Source: Cloeon dipterum (taxonomy: Eukaryota; Arthropoda; Insecta; Ephemeroptera; Baetidae). From it: 64,000 nucleotides of DNA. Position 1 is the first letter of the stretch, and each line of letters opens with the position of its first letter. The translations under genes were made by a program, and so were the position numbers. Under the pieces are notes generated by a model, which searched no databases, was not told where the DNA came from, and saw only the letters and a list, made by a program, of their open reading frames with translations. Shown in pieces: positions 51,201-60,335 of this stretch. The DNA is taken from NCBI RefSeq assembly GCF_949628265.1, contig NC_088787.1, positions 22,186,501 to 22,250,500 on the forward strand, written 5' to 3'.

Positions 51201-52131
51201 TGTGGCGGGTAAATTATTTGGCATTCCTCAAGACATGCCAGCTTTTTAGTATTTATCGTATTAAATTAATATCATTTTCACAGACGTAAGGAGAGTAGAG
51301 TCTCTACTCTCCTTACACAGACGACAGATTTTTTGTGGCCATGAAGGTGCAATCGCAACTCAGACTTAAGATTTATCATAAAATTTAGCAATAATTTAGT
51401 TAAAAAGGAGGACAGGTATTAAATTTAATTAGTTTGATCACTGCGCTGTTAAAAAATAGCTCTTAAAAAATATATAATTATTTTTACAAGAAATGGAAAT
51501 AAATTTAACTTAAGTGGAGAACTATGTGGGGATTTATTTTCTTTTTAAATTGGCCTATATATAGAAATAGAGGCTGAACACAAATTCATTCAGGCATCTT
51601 TATTAAAGCTGCGCATCAGGACTTATTTAAAACCTTTAAAACTATCAAACTATAATCATTAAAAATAATGATAACTCTGAATCCTCTAAATGTACTAGTA
51701 TAATATTATATCGGTTATCTATATATGTATATTGCATATATAATAAAGAAAATATATTTTTTGACTTTTCAAACATTGAAATGAGCATCAATCAAGCAAA
51801 AATTAAGTGAAAAATTTTCATCCCTTCCCACCTGCGGCTATTTTTAGCTGTTTACCTAATACTTGCTTTTTATAGAGGTAAAATTTTGCTAATATAGTTT
51901 CGAGTTAAGCCACTCTCACCATTTCCAAACCAAGATTTAAATTATTATTCAGTTTATTTTGTCGCTAAATTGCGAAGAGCTGATTTGCACAGAAATTGGC
52001 GACCAGTCTTCCTTTTAATAACTAATGAAAGTAAAATTTGCAGCTCTTGGACCGATTTGTTCAACTACTAAAACATCAAGTTAAATTATGAGGATAGAAT
52101 TGAAAACACAGATTGCTAATTAAAATATAGG
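48261..52131. other. Intergenic; no gene seen
   Basis: Mostly A+T-rich. Two things stand out and are listed as findings: a G+C-rich block at about 50,740-51,210, and a perfect palindrome at 51,286-51,316. I see no coding exon, tRNA or snRNA. Confidence 0.5.
51279..51323. repeat. Perfect palindrome with 8-bp flanking direct repeats
   Basis: A 15-bp arm (51,286-51,300, GTAAGGAGAGTAGAG), a single T, and the exact reverse complement (51,302-51,316). Immediately outside, the octamer CACAGACG occurs on both sides (51,279-51,286 and 51,316-51,323), overlapping the outermost palindrome base. This is the layout of a small insertion with an 8-bp target-site duplication. Confidence 0.85.
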
Positions 52132-52137
52132 TTTATT
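52132..52137 (-). terminator. Mpp10 polyadenylation signal
   Basis: AATAAA on the minus strand 15 bases beyond the Mpp10 stop codon. It would give a very short 3' UTR. Confidence 0.6.
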
Positions 52138-52152
52138 AGAAAAAAAGCATTT

Positions 52153-54411
52153 CTACAGCTTTAATTTTTTTGCGGAGACTCTACTTTTTTCATTATTTTT
52201 CCTCTTCATTTCCTGCTTCTTAAGGTTGATAGTACTTGAAACCTCATCTTGAAGCTTGGTAAAGAACGCCTTGGAAGACTTGACTGAATTTTTGTCAGCC
52301 ACCTCAAGCTGCAAGAAAAGAGTTAAGTACCAGGGATGTCAAAATTTTGCGAAGATGCCTTACCTGTTTAACTTTTCCCTCTTTGATAGCTTTTTTGACA
52401 GCAGCCTTAGCGCCACCACCTACAATTTCCTTGCCCTCTTGAACCTTCCTCTTTGCCCTTTGACGAGCCTTCTTTTTCCTCCTCTCTCTGTTTTTATCTG
52501 TGTCCGTTCTTTCTTCTTTACTTAAAGGATTTCCTCGCAGTTTTCCTATGAGAAAAATAAAGAAATTAGTGGTTTACAAGGTTTTCAAATGGGACACAAA
52601 CCCTTAATTTCCTCTGGGGCAAGGAGAGTGGCATCACTGGTAGCAGCTGGAGCTACCTCTTCCACCGTAATCGCAGGAAGATTACTGATAACTTTAATTT
52701 CTGGCGCTGTCTAAGGAGAAAAAATTTAAGGATGAATGTTTCATGAAAAATAATTAGAAAATCTTACTGGTCGGGGTGTGTAGTGATAATTAGAGAGTGC
52801 ATCTAACTTTAGGAATAGGCTATGCAGCATTGTTTTAATTTCTACTTTTTCTGGTGAATCCTTCTCTTCTTCCTCCGACGCGTTAGGATCAGCATTGGCT
52901 TCTTTCTTTTGTTTCAGATAGTCCTAGGGAATTAAAAATGATGTTTCTAGCTTCAAAGGAAATTCAGTGATAAAAGAAAAGCAAACCTGTTCATAAATCT
53001 CAGCAAGGCTCATTTTGCTCTTGGACTGGTCCAGGGCTAGCCTCTTTTTGTATTCAATCGGCTCCTCGACAGGCTTGATTTTTCGTTCTACATCATCCCA
53101 AGCCTTGTCTTTGATCCTCTGCCGAATTATGTCTTCCAGTTTGATGGTGGTTTGCTCAGTGATCACAGGGGCTAAGGGTTAAAAAATTTAAGTGAAATCC
53201 TGAGGTTTAAAGAATTTGCATACCAGGCCGCTGTGTTCGGTCAAATTCGAGAACCTCTTCAAGCAACGAGTTTTGGGGTCTTGTGGTGGCGCTGATTTCA
53301 CCATGCAGCTGCCATGGTTTCTCGCCCAACGCTTCTTCGTGAATCTTATCAATTCGTTTCTTAAGCTTATCTTGCCTCATCTCAAAACTGGATTTAGGCC
53401 CATCGTCTTTGACTTGCTCAGCATAATCTTCATCAGTATTCCTGGTAACAAATTTTTAAATCAGCCAACGCAAAGATGATGCGCCAGATTAAAATACATT
53501 AACTCTTGGAGTTTTCCATTTTGTTGGGGCTTTCGGCTCACGACTTCTTGGTTCTCTTCATCCTCAGCTTTAGAATCAAGGCCATTTTCACTATCTCCAT
53601 CCTCTTCATTTGATTCATCCTCTTCCTCTTCTTCATCAAAAATTTCTTCACTCAGGTCACCTTCATCATCCTCTCCCTCAGGAGCATCAAAGAAATCTTT
53701 GTAGAACACGCCTTGACCCTAAATTTACATGTTGAGAACTTTGATCGTGAATTAGTCTTTTAACATACCTCCTCTTCGTCATCACTCCCAAGATTGTCAG
53801 CGAATAAATCTATCAACTCCTTGTCAGATTGAGCTACATCTTCATTCTCTTGGCTCAGGAGGAATTCTTCCATGTCCTGGAGCTTGAAAAACTTGTCATC
53901 CACAATTGATGGTTTCAGCTTCTTTTTGTTTTGAGTTGTTTTCCTGACCGACTCATAACCGTCCTCATTTTCTTCGTTTTCACCAATGAGTTCATCTTCT
54001 CTCTCAGGGGATTGAGTAGGCTCTTGCTCTTTTAAAACCTTGGCAGTCAATTGCTTAGCCATCAACCGAGACACTTTCTTCACTAAATTATCATAAGCAT
54101 CTTGATTCTGCAGCTCGATCTGCTGCCAAATTTGCTCATCATCAAAACTGTTGATGATCAGCTCAGGAAGTGCTTCTGATGTTGGATACGCTTCTTTTTC
54201 TGAACTCTTTGTGGAATCGTAAAGCTTCTTAGTGAAGGTTTTGATTTCCGCAGCGATCTTAGGCTGGGTGCTGTAATAAATTGATCCTTTAATCATCTGG
54301 AATATTATTTTAGGGATAAGATACAACATACCATAGATATTTGTCTGGTTTGCTGGACAAGTTTTCCAACTGCTCAGCGATAGATTGCCAAAATGGAATC
54401 GACTCTATCAT
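52153..54411 (-). CDS. Mpp10: U3 snoRNP protein MPP10
   Basis: Nucleolar component of the SSU processome that works with Imp3/Imp4 and U3 snoRNA in early 18S pre-rRNA cleavage. Nine coding exons (minus, 5' to 3'): 54411-54332, 54270-53769, 53718-53504, 53441-53224, 53171-52987, 52923-52768, 52710-52602, 52545-52364, 52308-52153. They join in frame to 600 residues (human homologue about 680). Introns are only 50-63 nt. Family landmarks: [11 protein letters not shown] (about residues 69-79), [22 protein letters not shown] followed by a long Asp/Glu-rich tract, [29 protein letters not shown] (from about residue 342), SLAEIYEQ, a Lys/Arg-rich region (about 500-530), and a KLKL C-terminus. The exon 1/2 junction uses the acceptor TTATTACAG at 54,271; the nearer CCAG upstream would create an in-frame stop. 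The start at MIESIPFWQ fits the short helical N-terminus. Head-to-head with PARP16. Confidence 0.95.
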
Positions 54412-54420
54412 TTTGAGGCT

Positions 54421-54800
54421 GCTGTAAGAAATATAAATGTATTGTTTTAATAAAACCAGAGGGTACATAATAATCTTTGCAACATGCAGGCCAAAAGAAA
54501 ATTAAAACATTTTGATTCCCCTATCCGTGATCCGTTTATAAAAACTTGTATGATATGTACGCAATCATATTCACCTCGCTTCCTTTCGAGTCAACCCAAA
54601 AAAGCTTCCAAGAGTTCAAAAATGCTAGAAAAAGCTGAGTAGAAATCTACTATCCCTGTATTTACAAAATATATTGCATGTTGCACGTTTGCTTACGAGT
54701 CGCGGGATGTTGTTTGGTTCATGACATGTGTGCTCCGTGTGCTGTGCTCTAACATCCATGCTAGCTATTCACGTTTCTTCCCTTGAATTCATGATCGATG
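54421..54800 (-). other. Mpp10 5' UTR with probable intron
   Basis: Ten bases upstream of the Mpp10 ATG is a good minus-strand acceptor (TTTCTTACAG, ending at 54,422). A donor CGACTC|GTAAGC lies at 54,697/54,696, implying a 275-nt intron inside the 5' UTR and a non-coding first exon starting somewhere above 54,697. The transcription start is not resolved. Confidence 0.4.
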
Positions 54801-54960
54801 ATAGAATATAGTATATACACAGACGCCATCTTTCCTTCTCTACTAAAATATTGATTGGATTGATTGTGTGAAAAAATATATTTCCCGCGCTGCATTTAAA
54901 AACAAACATGGCGCTTTGTTAGCTCTTTTCGTTGTTTACTTTTTGATGAGAGGGGCGTTA
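54780..54960. promoter_or_regulatory. Shared head-to-head promoter region, Mpp10/PARP16
   Basis: The space between the two inferred non-coding first exons is at most about 250 bp. It contains an AAGATGGCG-like element (read on the minus strand at about 54,824-54,832), a second ATGGCG at about 54,908 on the plus strand and a pyrimidine-rich CTTTCCTTCTCT. These are typical of housekeeping promoters in metazoans. There is no obvious TATA box at a defined distance. The boundaries are inferred. Confidence 0.4.
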
Positions 54961-55764
54961 CCTCTGGGCCACTCTAGGCTCTGCTTGTGCTTGCTGCTAA
55001 AATTTTAATTTCTTGTCTCCAATTTTAAGGTACGTATTTTGTACATACTATGCTTGTATTAGTTTGTTGAATTCCTTGATCTGGCTACAAGCATGGTTTT
55101 TTGGTTTAATTTAGGTTTGCAACATACACTCTGCAACTTTTATTTATGTACTTGATTTTTCGTTTTGTTCTCATCAAATTTTTTAAACAACATTACAACG
55201 AACTCTATTGATTTCTTTTCTGTTGTATGCAGTATTATGTATACATATTTTTGAGAAACTGATTGCTTCACGTTTTGAAATTTTAAAATTTAAGGATCCA
55301 CTTTTCATCTATGTACAATAATTCCCACACCAGCGATGTTCGCCCAATAAAATAATTATGTACATAGAAACTAATGCATAATATGTATGATATGTAATAA
55401 TTTTCAAATTTATTCTTTTCCCTGTAGATAATTATGTAATCTGTAGGTGTGTAGGTGACCATTCTACAATTTAGAATCTTGCGAAGAAAAGTGCTATTTT
55501 TATTCGTCTTTTAACGCACAGATTCACTTCACAATGACGTATTTATATGTATACATAGCATTAGATAAAGTGAATTAGTTCGCTGTTCACTTTTCTTATC
55601 AATTTTTAACAAAACTGATGGCAGGAGGTTGTAACTACTACTCGTTAGCCACTAAAGAAAGACCACGTACATACGTGTTAATTACGTGGTCTTTATCAAC
55701 ATTATTAATGATTTTTATTATAATCACTGTACATATGGTCATTTCTTGCAGACACGCAGTAGCT
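54950..55764 (+). other. PARP16 5' UTR exon and first intron
   Basis: A near-perfect donor TTTTAAG|GTACGT lies at 55,029/55,030 and a good acceptor TCATTTCTTGCAG ends at 55,751, thirteen bases before the preferred PARP16 ATG at 55,765. This predicts a non-coding first exon ending at 55,029 and an intron of 722 nt. The intron is A+T-rich with many TATGTA/TACATA words and contains a 12-bp-arm hairpin at 55,658-55,694. An ATG at 55,618 is in frame with PARP16 and would add 49 residues with a hydrophobic segment, but it would be removed by this splice. Confidence 0.5.
55658..55694. repeat. Perfect 12-bp inverted repeat, 13-nt loop
   Basis: AAAGACCACGTA at 55,658-55,669 and its exact reverse complement at 55,683-55,694. 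It lies in the inferred PARP16 5' intron, just after the alternative upstream ATG at 55,618. The arms contain CACGT-type cores. Confidence 0.85.
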
Positions 55765-57628
55765 ATGGAAATGGAGCAGAATGACACGCCAGGGGAACCT
55801 GAACCACCACAGAGCAACCATGGGAAAGAAGACCTCACGATCTCGTCCAGCAATAGCAGCAGAAGAAGTGAAGTCAGTTTCTTAGAGACATGCTGTTCAC
55901 TTCACGAGATTATGAGCTCTGACCTAACCGCTTTGGATTTTAAATGGAGCCTCTTTGTGTCTGCTGCGAGCAGTTACAAATTTGACTCTTGTCTCAGGCC
56001 ATTCCCTAGCCAGTTTATTAAGGATGGTGAAAAAGATATTGATGCTGTGGTGAGATAATTAATTTCTTGGAACACATAATCCTCAAAAAATTTCTTTCAA
56101 AATTTAGAGAAATATTATCAAAGAAATGCCACCTCTCATAAAATTATTGGAGCAACTGAAGAGTGGCACCTGCCAGAAGGAGACAGTTGAATTATTGTCT
56201 TGGATTCTGAGTCAGGAACCTAAACTGGTTACCGTCCCCAAGAATAAGGTACCAATATTTTATAATTAAGTTATATTGCTAATTGAAAATTCATTTTAAA
56301 TGTCACACGAATCTGATAAAGAATATTTTTCAGCACAAAGAAGTTCTTGGCCTTGCACCTTCAGGAATGACTGCCAAAGAACCAAACTTGATTATTGAGG
56401 TAAAGGGTCGGCCAAACGACGAACGGTGGGAGCAGAGCTGCTCCCAATATAAAACTATGAATGCCTACCATGGCAGCAAACTAGAAAACTTCCACTCCAT
56501 CCTTAGATACGGGCTTCAGCAGCACATGAACACTGTTTGTTATGAATAATTTTGTTACTGAAATCAAAACTAACCTTTTCTTCATAGACTGCGTTGTTTG
56601 GAGCTGGGATTTACTTGTCGAGTGAGCTGGGAGTCAGTTTGCATTACAGCAAGACAGGGATCACATGGACCGGCAGCGTCTTGGGAAATAAAGTCAGTTG
56701 TGTTGCTTTGTGCAAGGTGCTCAACCACCCTGATGTCAAGTGCCAGCAAGGTCAGTGTCCGTGGTTTTCGTTAATTTCCTCTCAATCAGAAAAATTGTTC
56801 ATGCTGACACCCTGATACCATTTCAATGTTCTGATGAAATTTATTTGAATATTATTTATAGATGCCAATGAACGAAGAAGCACGCGAGGTTGTCAGTAGA
56901 ATTTAAATCCTTGGTGTTTAACAAGCTGTTTATTTTTCCGTTTGTCCTGTTCAACTAGTTCCAGCTACTGGACATTATTACAGAAACACAGAAAATATAA
57001 ACAGCTCACTACACAATGAGGAAGCTGCATTTAATTTATCCTGACTCACTCAAAAATTGTCTTTGTATTCTGGTGGTCAAGATTTATTAATTGCAGTTAT
57101 TATTTTTTATTCTTGGTATGTCACTATAAACTCATATTTATAATGCTATTATTAGCTGCAATTTAGTGCCCTTATTGAGAAAGAGCTGGAAAAAACAATC
57201 TTAATCAGAATCATTTAATTCTGGTCGTAGGTGGTTCTCCTGAGGAAGTTAGGAGCAGGTCTACAAGCAGCGACAGCTTGGCAGGGGCGATTCCCAAAAA
57301 ATATGTTCTTGTGCGGAACAGCGAACATGTCAGGGTGTGCTACATATTGGTCTATTGCAAACCAATGTCTAGGTGAGCTACATTGTTTTTGTTTCCAGAT
57401 TTACAATGGTTATTTTTATTTGCTTTTCCCATTATCCAAGATGAATTAAATCGGGGTTTGATTTTTAGAGCTGAGTCAGCGGTCGATTCGACGCTGAATT
57501 GGTTCATCAGGAACAAATTTATCATCCTCCTTCTGGCGTATATTTTCCTTCTCGTGGCCATTGGCATCAGTAATAACCATTCAATCAAAAGATTCATCAA
57601 GCGCGCTCTAAAAAGGTATCTGTCGTGA
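55765..57628 (+). CDS. PARP16: Protein mono-ADP-ribosyltransferase PARP16
   Basis: Tail-anchored ER enzyme that adds single ADP-ribose units; in mammals it acts on PERK/IRE1 in the unfolded-protein response. Coding exons: 55765-56049, 56108-56248, 56334-56534, 56588-56750, 56862-56888, 57231-57372, 57469-57628. They join in frame to 372 residues (human 322), and exon 5 is only 27 nt. Residues about 60-80 (LTALDFKWSLFVSAASSYKF and LRPFP) match the family's helical N-terminal domain. The catalytic fold shows the H-Y-Y triad: H188 in NAYHGSKLENFHS, Y218 in GAGIYLSS, Y310 in VRVCYILVY. That is the pattern of mono- rather than poly-transferases. A transmembrane helix lies at about residues 337-353, followed by a basic luminal tail ending KRYLS. 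The Arg/Ser-rich insert (about 267-290) comes from the microexon and exon 6. The start at 55,765 is preferred because a good acceptor ends 13 nt upstream; an in-frame ATG at 55,618 is the alternative. Confidence 0.94.
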
Positions 57629-57923
57629 ACATGTTCCTATTTTTCAATTTTACCTCCAACTTCTGTAAGCTACAAGCATTTTTTCTGGTCACTTAAAACC
57701 AAAGATAATGTGAATTTTACCTATTGCAAGCATTTAATTTCTAAATGTGAGTGAAAGCGTTAAAATACTTGTCTTCAAGCTTTTATCAAGAGGAGTTGAA
57801 TTTGAATAGCACTTGTATTGGAACTGAAAATATTTTTCTATTTCATATTATAAAAAATCTCCCCTAGAAAAGATCCGACGAATATTCCGCATTTTTTCCT
57901 GCAAAATACTTTAAGGATTAGTA

Positions 57924-57929
57924 AATAAA
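57924..57929 (+). terminator. PARP16 polyadenylation signal
   Basis: AATAAA about 295 nt after the PARP16 stop codon, followed by a T-rich stretch. No stronger signal lies between. Confidence 0.5.
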
Positions 57930-58353
57930 AAGAGATTTGATATGGTCATCTGTTATTCATTTTATAAACCTTCACCAAGAAGCATAAGGCATAATTTAGT
58001 TTTATCTATGTTTCAAAGCATTTATATTAGCAATATGGGATAAAAATTGTTGTTAAATTTAGCAGTTAACAGTACTTATATTAAACATTAAAAAAAAAAC
58101 CATTAAACTTTCAGACAAATTTAGATTTCTTTCTGTCGCTCGTAAAGGTTAGTTACAGACACAGTAATAAAATTTAAAGCAAAAAGTAATGAGCGAACAC
58201 CCACGTATACAGCCGCATATATTGAGCCTTCCTCAGTGGCTAAGCACATTACAAGCTGTTGAATGAGCCGTGGAGCATGCGCTGTGGCTGCAGCCTTTCT
58301 CTCCTGGTTGAGGCTGCCCCTGTGCACGTAGGCAGCCTTTGGTGGGTGGATGC
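57930..58353. other. Intergenic, PARP16 3' end to Phm promoter
   Basis: A+T-rich to about 58,190, then a G+C-richer block leading to Phm. No additional gene is seen. Confidence 0.5.
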
Positions 58354-58361
58354 TGACGTCA
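58354..58361. promoter_or_regulatory. Perfect CRE (TGACGTCA) upstream of Phm
   Basis: The eight-base palindromic cAMP response element sits 36 bp before the Phm ATG, probably in or next to the 5' UTR. CREB/ATF-type factors bind this word. Regulation of this gene by them is inference. Confidence 0.5.
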
Positions 58362-58396
58362 GTCTAGAACGAGCAGGCAGCAGGCATCGATCCAAC

Positions 58397-60335
58397 ATGG
58401 TCGGCTGGAGAGGCCTGTTGCCTTGTTGGCTCGCCCTTTGGGCCCTTGCCGCTGGGCCTGCCGGGGCCTACAAGTTGGAAACTTATTCGATCGCCATGCC
58501 CAACGTCAGGCCATCAAGTGTGAGTGCTAAAATCTGACTTGAAACGAAGAAAGTATCATTTGTTGCTCCTTTGACATTTTCTGATCAAACATTTGCTCAT
58601 TTTTAATTCAAATCATTTGTAGAAATTAAATTTCTTATCAAAGTCCCAAAATTTGTGAAAATATTGAATTTCAAAAATGTTTTTTGGGGAGCAAGCTAAA
58701 TATTAACTCCATTTTTAATTACAAATACATTGCAAAGTTGATGGACACCTCAAAGGCATATTATATGAAGGCCACTCAACACTTTTATTTCTATAGAAAT
58801 TCAATTTTCTTTTTAGGAAGAGTTATATTTGTGCACGCCCATCAAGGTGGACAGCCAGAAGAGCTACTATATTGGCAAGTTTTCTGCTCCAAGTTTTTTT
58901 TTCTTTAGAGCCGTTTTATAATCACTTTTTTAATTACAGTTGGCTTTGAACCAAACGCAACGATGCACACGGCTCACCACATGCTGTTGTTTGGTTGTAC
59001 ATCGCCTGGAAGTAAATTGCCAGTCTGGTAAGATAACGCATTTCTTTGACAGTTATTATTCAGTTCGCTTGACACACATAAAATGTAGGAATTGCGGAGA
59101 AATGTCCAAGGCCTCGTCAGGTGAAATGACAAGCGCCAGCCCCTGTGGTTCAGGCACCCAGGTAAATCTTTCTCTATGAAATGTGATTTACTAAAGCCTA
59201 ACAAATTTTTATTTAGATTATTTATGCTTGGGCGTTGGACGCACCAAAGCTGGAGCTGCCAGAGGATGTTGGCTTCCAGGTGGGAAAGGATTCAAATATT
59301 AAATACTTGGTGCTGCAAGTGCACTACCACCTGGCTCCTGAGAAAGGTAATTAACATTAAATAGTAAATTAATTTGATTTTAAGTAACTCATTTGCAGTT
59401 GGGTTGCCGGATTCCTCAGGCCTGTTTCTACATTTTACAGAGCGACCGTGAGTTTGAATTTTTCAGCAATTTAGCATGGTTTTTAGAACGTTGTTTTCTA
59501 TTTTCACAATAGACTGCCTAAACTTGCCGGTGTGTATCTTCTTGGCACTAGCGGTTCCATAGGCCCGCGCACCACTGAACACATGGAGACGTCGTGTCAA
59601 ATCGACGAAGACAAAGTCATCCACCCGTTTGCATATCGGACACATACACACAAATTAGGTAAGCGATATGACCCAAATATATGTGGATTTTGTTATCCAT
59701 GATATTGAGAAAGCGGAAACATGATATAACTCGTATTAAATAATTTTTCAATCATGAAACTGAAATATTATATAAAATAATGATTTAGTATTTCGCATTT
59801 AGTTATCTAACCAAATTTACAAAATTTTCCTTCTGATAAAACAATCCTTCGATTGACAGGCAAAGTCGTTTCTGGCTACAAAGTTGAAGTGGACAGGTCT
59901 GGAAAGAACAAGTGGACTTTGTTAGGAAAGAGGGATCCCATGACGCCTCAGATGTTTTACCCTATTGAAAGCAAAGTGACAGTGAGGAAAGGAGACACAC
60001 TGGTAAATTTAGGATTAAATTGTATTATTGTTACCTTCTCACTGACCCTCATTATTTCAGGCTGCAAGGTGCACCATGGTCAGTGACAGGGATTTCACCA
60101 CACAAATTGGGTAACTAACTCTTCAATATTAGGTTTCTGCGGCTGTTATAATTTTTTGTCTGGCTTTGGCAGGATGACCTTCAATGACGAAATGTGCAAC
60201 TTCTACATAATGTATTATGTTGAAAACGGCACACCTCTCAGCAGCAAATACTGCTTCACCCCAGGCCCTCCGTCATACTACTGGAACCATGTGGGCCTAA
60301 ACAATATTCCCGACCGCGAGGCTTCCCTTTTGTAA
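58397..60335 (+). CDS. Phm: Peptidylglycine alpha-hydroxylating monooxygenase
   Basis: Copper-, ascorbate- and O2-dependent enzyme that hydroxylates C-terminal glycine of neuropeptides in secretory granules, the first step of alpha-amidation. Coding exons: 58397-58519, 58817-58874, 58940-59027, 59089-59161, 59217-59346, 59399-59447, 59513-59658, 59860-60002, 60061-60110, 60173-60335. They join in frame to 340 residues (about the size of insect PHM). Residues 1-24 are a signal peptide (LLPCWLALWALAAGPAGA). CuA (CuH) ligands: H73 and H74 in TAHHM, and H150 in LQVHYH. CuB (CuM) ligands: H218 and H220 in RTHTHKLG, and M294 in DEMCNFYIMYY. The usual cysteines are present (C47, C79, C92, C109, C202, C274, C295, C314). 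There is no lyase (PAL) domain, as in insects, where PAL is a separate gene. Exon 2 ends in a GC donor (ATTG|GCAAGT at 58,874/58,875). The nearest GT in that segment would give a stop. Confidence 0.96.
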
